From Nymphaea colorata (lineage: Eukaryota; Streptophyta; Magnoliopsida; Nymphaeales; Nymphaeaceae), in contig NC_045142.1 in assembly GCF_008831285.2 (NCBI RefSeq), positions 19,471,354-19,535,353 of the forward strand: a stretch of 64,000 bases of DNA. Reading direction: 5' to 3'. Positions 36,955-47,700 of this stretch are shown here, piece after piece (the first letter of the stretch is position 1; each line of letters starts with the position of its first letter). The position numbers were made by a program, and so were the translations under genes. The notes under the pieces were generated by a model, which made no database searches, was not told where the DNA came from, and saw only the letters and a program-made list of their open reading frames with translations.

Positions 36955-37610
36955 GGGTCCGTAACAACATTGTATGGCAAGCCTATAAAGATGCATTTCT
37001 ACCTATGAATTAGGAACGGAAGGATCAAGAGACAGTCTGCATATGGCTTAAGATTGACCTAATCTATAATAGGGATCAAGTTGACACCCCTGCTATGCCA
37101 CAACTATACATTATGGATAATATAGACAAGGAAAACCTTGTGGTCTCAGCTTTGCTTAGGAATGGTGATGGATGGAACTAGTGGAATGTCTACTCCTTAA
37201 TTGCGTAGAAAGGAAGTGATGAGGCTGAGCTCACATTGCTTGATTAGGGCCTCCAACAAAGCGAAATCTATGATGGCTCCTTCAAGGTGGCATCAAATAA
37301 TGAGGATGGACCGAACGTATTAAGAGAATGGTTGAAAGAGGTAGGAGCTGGCCTAGCAAATGGAATCACATATGAAGCACAACAAACTCGTTCACAGTTG
37401 CTGAAAGAGGTGGTCTCTAGAATAATTGCTAAAATTGTTTTGAATCATGGGAGTGTTGATCATGTATATGAATTGCGATAGTTGGATAGAAGTTTTATTC
37501 CTCTCTTGGCTTGTTGGTGTCTATGCTCGTGGCTTTTAGCCTTTTATGTTTAGCTGTTGGTGTATTCTCTTGGTTTGGTCCGATGCATCCCTTGTATTTT
37601 TTTGGTTTGT
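36955..37610 (+). pseudogene. Possible continuation and 3' end of LINE remnant
   Basis: After the GC-rich block, short plus-strand frames resume with RNNIVWQAYKDAF. The final ~130 bases before 37613 resemble the hydrophobic, T-rich 3' end often seen in plant LINE copies. The phrase 'aacaaYattgt' occurs on both sides of the block (33396-33406 and 36964-36974). No strong domain is present, so the link to 32590-33420 is inferred from position. Confidence 0.3.
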
Positions 37611-37613
37611 GCA

Positions 37614-38107
37614 TGTAATCACCCCAAAATTTTCAAAATTCTATATTTAGCATTTTCGAACATTTTGTGAACATTTTACAACAGCCTTTAAGGACTTTCG
37701 GCTTCAAGCACTTCAACTTCTCTTAATTATGGTCAATTTCTTCCTTTGTTTGACTATCAACGATATTTGAGACTTATTTAGATCTAATTTCAGGCTTTGT
37801 ATACAAATCTCAATCTCAATTTAGATATATTCTATAATTCAAACTAGGATCCGGTTAAAAAACTCATATAGAAAGCCTAAAACAAATCCCTAGATCTAAA
37901 TCAGAACCCAATGCCTAGCTCCATATCCAAAACAAATCCCCAAATCCAAATTCGGGTCCAAAGCCCAGCTCCATATCCAAAATAGAGCCTTAGATCCAAA
38001 TTCAGATCCAAATACTAGCCCCATATCCAAAACAAATCCCTAAATCCAAATCAGATCCAAAATGGATCCACTTGCAAAAACCAAAATAAATTTTGGGGAT
38101 GCACACA
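37614..38107 (+). repeat. LTR-like fragment related to 40281-42915
   Basis: Begins TGTAATCACCCCAAAATTTT and ends ATTTTGGGGATGCACACA, matching the ends of the 40281-42915 element, but is only 494 bp. It contains about three copies of a ~50-bp unit at 37880-38065 ('ccatatccaaaacaaatccc'). No 5-bp flanking duplication is visible. Confidence 0.55.
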
Positions 38108-38560
38108 ATTGACTAGACTTGACTCGTCAAAACTTGACTCAAGCTTGAGTTCGATCCAAGTCTTTGATGTCACAAGTCAGGCTCGAGTTCACATCTTGGC
38201 TCATTTACTTTAGTGAGTCGAGTCATGAGTTCATGGAACTCAACTTGGCTCGAGTTTATGAGAGGCAACTCAAATCATAAGTCGTACTGGTTCAGCTTTT
38301 GAATTGTGAACTCATAAGATAACATTATTGAGCTCATTTAAATGAGCTCCATGGGTTTAATGAGCTTCAAAAGTTTAAGGAGCAACAAGCTGCCATAAAA
38401 TTTTTAAAGTAATCGAGCTATCAAGCATCGAGCCAAGCTCAAGCGCAGCATTCTATTGATGAGTTGAGTTTGAGCCTTTTTGTCGAGCTTTTGAGCTAAT
38501 CATTTTATGAGTCGAGATGAACTTAAGTTGGCTTAGCTTGGACTTGGCTCAGCACATGTT
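38108..38560. repeat. GAGCTC/CTCGAG-rich dispersed repeat, copy 1
   Basis: Dense in 'ctcgagttc', 'gagctc', 'actcaagcttgag' phrases. The same vocabulary recurs at 43745-44165 and 62520-62910. Confidence 0.5.
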
Positions 38561-39600
38561 CCGCCCCAAGGACAACCAACCACTTTAACAATAAGTCCCT
38601 TAAGATTCATCACAATCTTACTAAACTATTGGGGCATTACACTTAAAGACAACCTAGTCAAACTCCTAGTATGAGCTTTCCTATATTCATTACTAAGTAT
38701 CAGCTTTACCCACGTTCTAATGCTAGACATAGATTTACATGGTCCACTATTAGACATGGAGAAGACTAGGTTCTTTGCATGTTTGGTTGGGCTTTCATGA
38801 AGTATGAATGGAAGGAGTTGTGAGGTAAGCTCCACGACACTGCAAGTCTTCCCTATGACAATATCGAACCACTTGCCTCTAAGAGAGAGTGTCATATTTG
38901 AAGACAAACATCAAAGGTGCCACAAACAATTTAGATAGTTCAAGCATTAGGGTGGTAGAGATCACTGAAAATCTATTGTACATGGTGCTTGGTCTATTCA
39001 AACCTACAGATGAGCTCTAATACGATTGATTTCAAAACTGCAACAAATTAGAAGAGATGTCTCAGCATGAGCCAAGCTTTACATGCAGAATGTTGTCTCC
39101 CACATTAAAGCTATTCATGAAGAACTTGATAGAGTCCAAGTCTCTGCAATCGATAATTGTGAAACTGCCAAATTCCAAGAGATGTTTTTCCAATAAGAAC
39201 TTTATGCTTCCCTTTAGGAGAATGACAATATTTAGAAAGAGGGCAAGAGTCAAGGTGAATGTCAAATGGGGATATGAATGCAACATTCTATTAAACCCTA
39301 ATAAAGGGTAGACATACTAAGAACACCATCTTAGAGTTGCAAAATGAGAAGGGTATTATATCTACTCTAGATGACATAAGGACAACTTGTGAAAAAATCT
39401 TCTACAATCTTCAACCCATTCAAGAGGTATGAGGCCAGTGCTTTGCTCATATGGATGATGATCTAAGGTTTACAACAGAAGGAAATAATCTCCTTCTCAA
39501 GTTGGTTATATCACAAGAAGTGAGACACGTAGTGTTTTCAACTGGTAGATATGGTACTCCATAGCCAATTGATTCTTAGCTTTATCCTACCAACAACATT
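38561..39600. other. Stretch without a confident gene
   Basis: A 93-residue minus frame at 38626-38907 and an 84-residue plus frame at 39057-39311 have no recognised domain. A ~55-bp duplicated phrase ('ttctyagcttyatcctacca') at 39569-39625 and 39667-39723 lies at the edge of the LINE remnant. The plus-strand material may be decayed 5' parts of that LINE. Confidence 0.35.
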
Positions 39601-40275
39601 GGAGCATGATTGAGGAGGATTCAGTGAAGATTATAAAGAGTTTCCTTCAAACCAGGGCCAAATTTATTCTCAGCTTCATCCTACCAACAACATTGGAGCA
39701 TGATTGGGGAGGATTCAGTGAAGGTTATAGAAAGCTTCTTCCAACTGATAAACTAGTGAGGAAAATTAATCGATCATATATAACTCTCCTCTCAAGGAAA
39801 GAAGGAACTTCATAGTTAGTAACTATAGACCAATAGCCCTCTACAATGTGTTCTATAAATTTATTTCCAAATTTTTAGTTAACACAATGAAGTTCAGTAT
39901 ACAAAAGGTTATTGACAAGAACCAAAGTGCAGCTCTTCCAGAGAAATTTATCTTTGATAACATTATTTTAGGGCACAAAATATTCATTCTCTATCTGGTC
40001 TTGATTTGGAGAACAGTTGCCTTAAAGTTGACATATGTAAGGCATACTACCACATGAACTGGGTCTTTCTAAGATGTGTTCTTCTCAAATCTAGGTTTTT
40101 GTACATTGTGGGTGGATAAAATACTTAGTTGCATCTCGTCAGCATCTTTCACAATGCTTATCGATGCAAAACTAGGATAGTTTTATAACATGCATAGAAG
40201 CTTGAGGTAGGGTGTGCCCTTGTTTCCTTGCCTCTTTCTAGTCATCATAGAGGAGTTTTCATGGCATATAAAACA

Positions 40276-42458
40276 CCATGTGTAATCACCCCAAATTTTT
40301 TCAAAACGATTCACTCTTTTATCAAAACACAAGAGCCAATTTTTGGGATTCAAATTTGATCTAAAACCCAAGTTGAATCCACATCAAGCATTTCAAACCC
40401 AATTCGAATCGAGTTCGAAACGACAAAATTTGGGTGTCGCTTGTGCACGGATCTTCCCTTTGTTTTAAGAACTCATTTTTCATGCCAAAACGTGTTTTAA
40501 ACCCAAGTCGCATGCCCGAACGAATCGACAACCATTTGAACCTAAATCGTGTTTAAAATGAAGTCGACCACCCATTTGTAACAAAAGAAACCATTTTATA
40601 TCATTAAAATTTAATTTAAAAAAAAGTTTGCGTGACCGCGCGGCACAGTGCACGCATGACCCCACGTGACGCGGTTGCTCTCAGTGCGCTCCACGAGCTA
40701 GAGGCACTCCTGAAATGCCTTTCGGGGCCTACCTTGTGCGCATGCCCCATTTTTCTTCAAAAATTAATTAGGGGCATTTTAGGTGGGCATCAGCCCTACC
40801 TACTATACCTCAAAAAGTGATTTGCAGGTGTAATGTCCAATCATATTAAGTCAAAACATATTTCTTTTTCAAAAAAATTAAAAAGGATTCAAAACTATTT
40901 GAAATTAGGATGAAAATATTGTGAAATTAAAAAAAAAAATCAAATTTTGAGTTTTGGCTCCAAAACTCTTTATAAAAACCTTCATCCCCCCCCTCCCCCC
41001 TCTTGGGCATGAGTTAGCCCTTGGAGGAACTCTAATGTATTTTCATTTGAAGACGTAGAGTTTTTCTTGAGTTCTCTCTCTCTCTTTCTCCCTCTCCCTT
41101 TTCCTCTTTCTATTTCTTTCTTCTTCTCCAACTTGAAGCAAGCTTTATCAAGCTACAACTCTCTTGGAGACATCCTCTTCATCATCTTGGAGCTTCACTC
41201 AAGGGGATTTAGGATCATTTTAAGCAAAGTTGTTTATTTCTCCTAAGTCATTCTCATTAGAGGTATATATTCATCATTTCTCTCATTTCTTTCTCTTGTT
41301 TTCTTTCCTCTTCATCTTTCTATGGCCATATGAGATAGCCTTCAAATCTATATTTTAGAATCAAGAAGCTATTCTTAAGTGCACCGGGAGCATGAGAGGA
41401 TGAGATGATCTTTCATTTCATGGTTGAATCATGCACTTTTTTTTATTGAATGTAGCATTGTTTTGGTTTCTTCTTTTTCTCACTTCTTCATCTCCCCATG
41501 GTCATACAAGATAGCCCTAAAATCTCTATTTTAGAGTCAATAGGCTATTCTTAAGTGTACCGAGAGCATGAGAAGGTAAAGTAATATTTCATGCTTAAAT
41601 CATGTTATCTCATTTATTGAATATAGTCTTGTTTTGCTTCATTTTTCTATGGCTATATGAGATAGCTCTCGATCTCTATTTTATAGTCAAGAGGCTATGC
41701 TCAAGTGCATCGGGAGCATGAGAAGACGACATAATATCTTATTTCATAGTTGAATCATGTTTTCTTTCTTTTCTTGAATATTGTTTACATATTATTCATG
41801 CATAGTTGTTCGATTTTTCATTTATATGTGAATGCATGGTGAGAATGAGAGTATGGTTTGAGATTTCTCTTTATTCTTATATTTATTATTTTGAGGTTGG
41901 GATTTGTCCAACCCGGGGAAAACCTTCACGAATATGTATATGTCAATATGTATTTTCATATCATTTGGCGCTAGTTTCTTTTTTAATCATCCTATTAGGA
42001 ACCCTAATGAGCATCTTATCGTGTGGTTTGATCTTCTTCCATACCCAACGATGGAAGAAACATATTCCCTTGTAACAAATCAAATAATAACATTATATGT
42101 TTATACATAAATCATATTTTACAAAATATTTTCGAAAGTACCTTCTCTAATGTGGCTTTGGAGACTTAGTTTAGGCTCTTGCATGAGTTCAAACGCCCCT
42201 CCAGTCTACATCAAATTTGAAGTCGGTTATTTTAATCCTTTTCTTAATTTTTAATCTCATGAAGACACGTATGTATATACATATTATATACATATATGTG
42301 CACATGATGATTCTTTTGTCTGTCTCTCTCTCTGTGTTTTCACATTTTATTTTACAAATTTTCATATAAACACAAATATATATGTGTATTCTATTATTTC
42401 TTTCTCTCTAGAACCTTTTGTTTATCTTTTCAAGATAAATGTCTTCTCCTACAAATTT

Positions 42459-42521
<63 letters not shown>

Positions 42522-42920
42522 CTATTTACTTTCCCTCTCTATTTAAGTTAAGACTTTATTTTCAAAAGCTTATACAAATATGTATACATATATATAGAGA
42601 ATATGGAAGATCTTCCAATCCTAGTTTTCCCCAAAATGTTTCACATTCTCAAGTGATTCTTCAATAACCTCTTCGAAAGTTTGAAACATTAAAACTTTCA
42701 ATATTTTTCTACACTACATATAAAATAAAAAAAGATGTTTAAGCCAAAATAAAATGCATCAATAATAGACATAGCCCTTGGATTGATTACTCTCGGTAAA
42801 GGCACCGGGAACGGTTAATCCTCGTATCAACAGACGAGTCCATTTCTCTCTCATTTTCAAAACAAAACTATTTTTTTGGAGCACTCCAAAACCAAAAATT
42901 TTGGAGATGCAAACACCATG
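40276..42920 (+). mobile_element. Solo LTR-like insertion inside LINE
   Basis: From TGTAATCACC (40281) to GATGCAAACA (42915), TG...CA ends, flanked by direct repeat CCATG (40276-40280 and 42916-42920; the identity extends to AAACACCATG). It contains no coding frames. A TATA box (tataaaaa, 40971) is followed by a CT-rich leader. A ~165-bp unit repeats three times at 41322-41765, and a (TA)n run is at 42461-42519. No second LTR is found inside, so I read it as a solo LTR of a long-LTR family. A non-autonomous element with unrecognised internal part is possible. Confidence 0.65.
42461..42519. repeat. TA microsatellite
   Basis: 59 bases of uninterrupted TA within the solo LTR-like insertion. Confidence 0.95.
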
Positions 42921-43744
42921 CAAGAAGAGGATATCTTAAAGCTCCTTATATTCCTCGATTAGGTAATTGCCTAAATATTCTTACATTTGCTAATGATGTT
43001 ATCTGTTTTTGTAAATATGATCATGAATCCATTGGTGAGGTAAGGAAGGGCTTCATATCTCATTTCATCACTCTTGGAAAGCAAGAAGATATCAAACAAA
43101 CATTAGGAATGGAGTCACAAGTCCCTCCCTCACTTATCTGGGGCTCCTCTTCTTTAATGTTGTAGTTGTCTTATATTGAAAATAGAGAAGAAGCTAGCGA
43201 CATGGAAGACCAAAACTCTCCCTTATGCAGGTCGCATACGATTGAGTTAACAAGTTCTTTTGAGCCTAATCAGATATTAGTGTGTAGTATTCTTCCTCTC
43301 AAGGAGATGTAAGTTGGAGTTTATTACGTCCAACTTTTTGTAGGGAGGTAACTATAACATAAGAGGAACCCATATAGTTGCATGGAAATCAGTATCATCT
43401 CCAAAGATGGATGGCAGAGTGGGAATGAAACGAATAGAGGATTGGAGTTGGGCTCTTAAGATTTGTTAAGGAGAAGAACTTTGGGTGCTTTCATGAGGAA
43501 GAAATACCTCTAGCATCATAATAACCAATAAGGGCTCTCAAAAAGAATAATGGTTCTTTAAAGTAGATGGAGGTTGGGGGCACATTAGCAAACATGTCAT
43601 TTGGAAAATAAAAAACAGAAACATTCATTTTGGGCTGCCAAAATGGGCCCAGCTTCGTTGACCAATATGATGGATCTAGTGGAAAGATCCCATTTCAAGA
43701 TTTCCCTCAAGTTTTCCATAAAACTAGTTTGTGGCTCTCATAGG

Positions 43745-44165
43745 ACTGCACACTGAGTGAAGCCAGCTCAAGCTTTGAACTTGCTCGTTAAAACTTAACA
43801 CGAACTCGATTCCTTTATAAATGAGTCAAGCTTGAGTTCAAATCTTTGTAGTTCGAGTTATTAAGAACTCAACTCATTTAAATTCGACTTGGCTCGACTA
43901 AATAATGAATATTGATTTATAATGAGAAAATAATTAAATGATTAGCAACTAAACAAGTTAAACAAGTTAAACAATACGACATGCTTAAGATAAATGAGTT
44001 GAATTCAAGTTCGAGGACATTGTATTGTCGAGTCGAGCTCGAGTTTGTTTTGTTGAGCTCGGTTCAGGTTCCAGCTTCAGCTCAGCTCGATTTCAAGTTC
44101 GAGCTCGAGTTTTCTGAGTTGAATCGATTTCGAACTCGATTCGGCTCATGTGCAAGACTCTGACC
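43745..44165. repeat. GAGCTC/CTCGAG-rich dispersed repeat, copy 2
   Basis: Rich in 'gagctcgag', 'ttcgagctcgag', 'aactcgattc' phrases, like 38108-38560. It lies ~550 bases upstream of the B3 gene start. Confidence 0.5.
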
Positions 44166-44399
44166 TTGGAAATTGGAAACAAATTGGAGTCTAATATGAG
44201 CAGCAAATCAAGGGCCTAACATATGAGACATGAGATTTGTGGTGATCCCTAAAGCTTAAGATATTAGTTTTTTTTTAATTTTATGTTTTTTTCTTCTATA
44301 TGTTTTGTCAACATTAATTAAATCCATTGCCAAAATGATCCTTATAGCCGATTCAGACAATCCTTTCTGTCAGTCGAATCGCATCAAAACCTGATTTTG

Positions 44400-44710
44400 G
44401 CAACAAGGGTTTCAAAATTCAAATGAAGGCGGAGCTCAAAAGGTCAAAGCCCCGCGGCTTCAGTCAAGCGGGTCCAGCGGAGCCTAAGGTCCTGCTCGGT
44501 CGCGCTTTGACCAATACTTGGGCTCGCCCGTCCCAGCGTTTCGCCACCGTTCCCTTGTCCCCTGTCCTTTCCGCCATTGACTGAAGGCGGAACGACGATG
44601 GGGAGAGGAGGCGAGGAAAGAGGAGCATTCGGGGTTTTTCCCCTTTCCGGCGTTTGGCTGGAGGAGCTACTTTCCCTCGCCGTCCGGGAAACGTCGCGTT
44701 GGAGGGGAAA
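44400..44710 (+). promoter_or_regulatory. Probable 5' UTR/promoter of the B3 gene
   Basis: A CpG-richer stretch directly before the start codon, in contrast to AT-rich surroundings. No clear TATA box was found. The start context is gaaaATGGGG, with A at -3 and G at +4. Confidence 0.4.
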
Positions 44711-47700
44711 ATGGGGAACTCGTATGAGGAGGCTCGCAACCGGAGGCTTCAGGAAAACCTCAAGCGTTTCCAGGTAGGAAAATGGTTTTCCTTCCTCCAT
44801 CTCCGTTTCCCAAACAGCGGCTTCGGTTTCTCTCCCCTTCATTCCCTCCCGAAAACACCACTCTTCTTCATATTCTCTTTGTTGTGTTATTACTACTACC
44901 ACTATAAAATAATTCTACTGTGAATCGATTACTCTCTTATTATTTTAGATTTTCAGTTTTCATCTTTTCATTTTTGTGTCAATGTGGGTCCCTGCTCATT
45001 GTGGACTTCCTAGCTTTGAATCTTCTTCAGTTCACTTGTAGAGGGTTTCTTTTTTTACTATGTTGTGATTTTTCTTGCATTTTTTTTCTTTTTGTGGTTA
45101 TTGCTTATATGATTGTCAGTTTTAATAGTATCTGTGATTCCATGTTTTTGTTGACTGCAGGAATTAGGTATTTCGGGAATATCGGAAAGCCTTTTGGAAG
45201 TCGTGAAAGCGGAGACGGATTCCGTGGTTAGATGCTTCCCTTCGTTATTTGCTTGTGTTCTTTCCGTTGCTTAGTGTCCTTTTGGTGCAAATGGAATATG
45301 CTTATAGGTGGACTCGGCTTCGAATGGGAGGTAAACGTGATTTGAGTGTTTTTTTTTTTTTGGCATGATATTACTATTTACTAGTGCATTTTTTTTTGCA
45401 TTGGCATTCTAAGAGTAGTTCCAGATTTGGATTTTGCGTCATTTCTTGCTTTATACGGTGTTTCTTGTCATTGTAGATTTGTAGATATTTTTTTTCCAAT
45501 TCGTTCTTGTTCGCATTGTGATTGTTTGTTCGAATAAGGTTGCTTGTTTGGACTTTGGATTGTAAATGGGGCAGAATAAGGATAATGAAGGCTTAAATTC
45601 CTCATTATTTCATTGTGAAAATCATGATTTTGTTAGGGATAAGAACATGACACAAAACTTTTCTTTTCTCTCTCTCTCTTTTTTTTTTTTTTGGGGGGGG
45701 GGGGGAATAGCTGGCTCAAACAATGGATACCAGTACGTGAAAGTCATGAAAAAACATGATCAACAAGGCTTTGCATTTAAAAAATTATGAAAGGCCAGCA
45801 TAAAATATGATCTCTCTCTCTCTCTCGAACATGTTTAAAACTAGGAGATCCAAATTTTCATGCAACATGACCTATATCAGGGATCATGGAAAATTGAATC
45901 TGTACTTGCTTTTTTTTTGGGGGGGAGGAAGTTTTCTTTAATATATTTTCTTCATGTTTCCACTTATTTTTTTCGAAGAATGAGTTTCTGTTCGTACAAT
46001 ATTTTGGAATGAATGGAGTTTTTTCTAGCTTTTTTATTGAAAAACCTTTGCAAAGTCTATCATAAAGGACATTTTCCTTAGTTAAGGATGCCATAGAGTG
46101 ACCCATTTTATCACCTGCAAATCATGTTTTGCACGTATTCCACATGTTGCAAGTGTGATACAGGACATTCTAAGTTCTATCCGTCATGGTTTTTGTCCAT
46201 GCTAAATCAAGACTCGTGAATGTTTTTGGACCTTCTTAGCTTCATGGATCTACTTTTTAGTTGAATACCCCTGTTACTAAGGAAAATTATTTTCATTGTA
46301 CAACAGATATAATTTGTCATTTGAACTTGTATCAATGGGATCAACTTGATTGGTAAATTCATTTTCGTCATAACATGAATAGGGTTAGTAATTAATATGC
46401 TAATTTAAGAAGTAACATTCAAATGTATGTGAAAATATATACAAGCACAGATTGCTATACTATTACATTCTATTAGGATAAGGAAGCGACTTATTAGGAC
46501 CTATTTTACATATCTATCATCGTCTCAAATTCTCAATATTATATTCACTTCTTTGGATTTCTACAAAATTGGGAAAGAGGTTAGCTTATGCATCTGTTAT
46601 GGGACTAAACCAATTTGTTGAACTGCTTAGTGCGATAAGAGTCATAAGACTTGATGATCATTACAGATTGCTTCATTCTTCAATGTCCTTGTGTATTCTA
46701 TGCTTCATGCTTAATGGATATCATAGACTTGTAGTCGTGGAATACACTTTCAAGGTTCCTTGGTGGTGAGTCTGGTGACATATGAGGTTCAAATTTCAAA
46801 GCCCTTTAAGAAAATGCCTTTTGTGGTTTGAGTTCTTATGAAAGCATAAATCATAATACTCAGAATGATCATTGAGTGAGCAATTGGTGGTAGATGTTGA
46901 GTTAATAGATTTAGGCATACCACATATTTGTTGATAGGAAGACTTACTTCTGACAAGCTTGAGCTAGAGTTATTGAAAAACATTTGATGTCTGGCTGCAG
47001 ACCATCCTTTTTGTCACCATAGATATTGACATATTGTATTATCTTGTTGGTTCCATATGTTACTTATGTTCATTCTTGTCAATGTAGCTTCTTCCTTTTT
47101 CCTTATGTTAGCTTGACATTCCTGAAGGGCCAAAATTTCAATGTTAAACAATCCGAACAAGCTGCATCAGTTTCAATGTAGCTTCTTCCTTTTCCTTGTT
47201 GGAACAATCCTGAAGGACCATCCATGTTACTGTTAAAGTAATACAAACCTTTTTTTTTTTTTCCTAAATCAAAGTCTGAAGTTGATAAGGATTATAGGAG
47301 AGTTTCAAATGAAGAAAACAGTTTCATTTTCACTCGTTTCTAGCTTGTAAGATGAACTTGACTTTAATGCACAGATGATATTGTCTTCACCATTGTTTAG
47401 TTCCATATAAGTGTGAGATTATTATTCATGGTTATCTTTGCATTCTTTTATGTCTTTCTTTGTAGTAGAATAAGTTGCTTTTGATATTCATTCTTTAAAA
47501 AAAAAAAAAATCAAATGCAGCAACAGAAACCAAGGTCAAAACCGAAGGCTGAACTTGAAATTCTGGAGCTAAGACGTTCTTCAAGAGTTGCAAGGAACCC
47601 AGTCCCTATATATCGTGAAGTATGATTTTATCCTTACCACCTCTTTCTCTCTCTCTCTGTATTTCCTTTTTCTTTTCCTTCTTTTGCCGGGTGGGAAATT

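Larger units (their letters stand above)
39600..43720 (+). pseudogene. LINE ORF2 reverse transcriptase remnant, split
   Basis: At 39800-40280 the plus strand encodes NFIVSNYRPIALYNVFYKFISK, then KVIDKNQSAALPEKFIFDNI and DICKAY-like motifs: the L1-type reverse transcriptase palm of plant LINEs. The frame is cut at 40280 by a 2.6-kb LTR-like insertion and resumes at 42916 with FANDVICFCKYD, the YADD-type catalytic box with one Asp changed to Asn, then KLATWKTKTLPYAGRIRLS and AWKSVSSPKMDGRVGMKR further down. Multiple stops and shifts are present. It is a dead copy that already existed when the LTR element entered. Confidence 0.75.

Noticed and set aside
36576-37013. 145-residue plus-strand frame
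   Set aside because: No domain, GC-rich composition, runs over the presumed border between the GC-rich block and LINE-like sequence.
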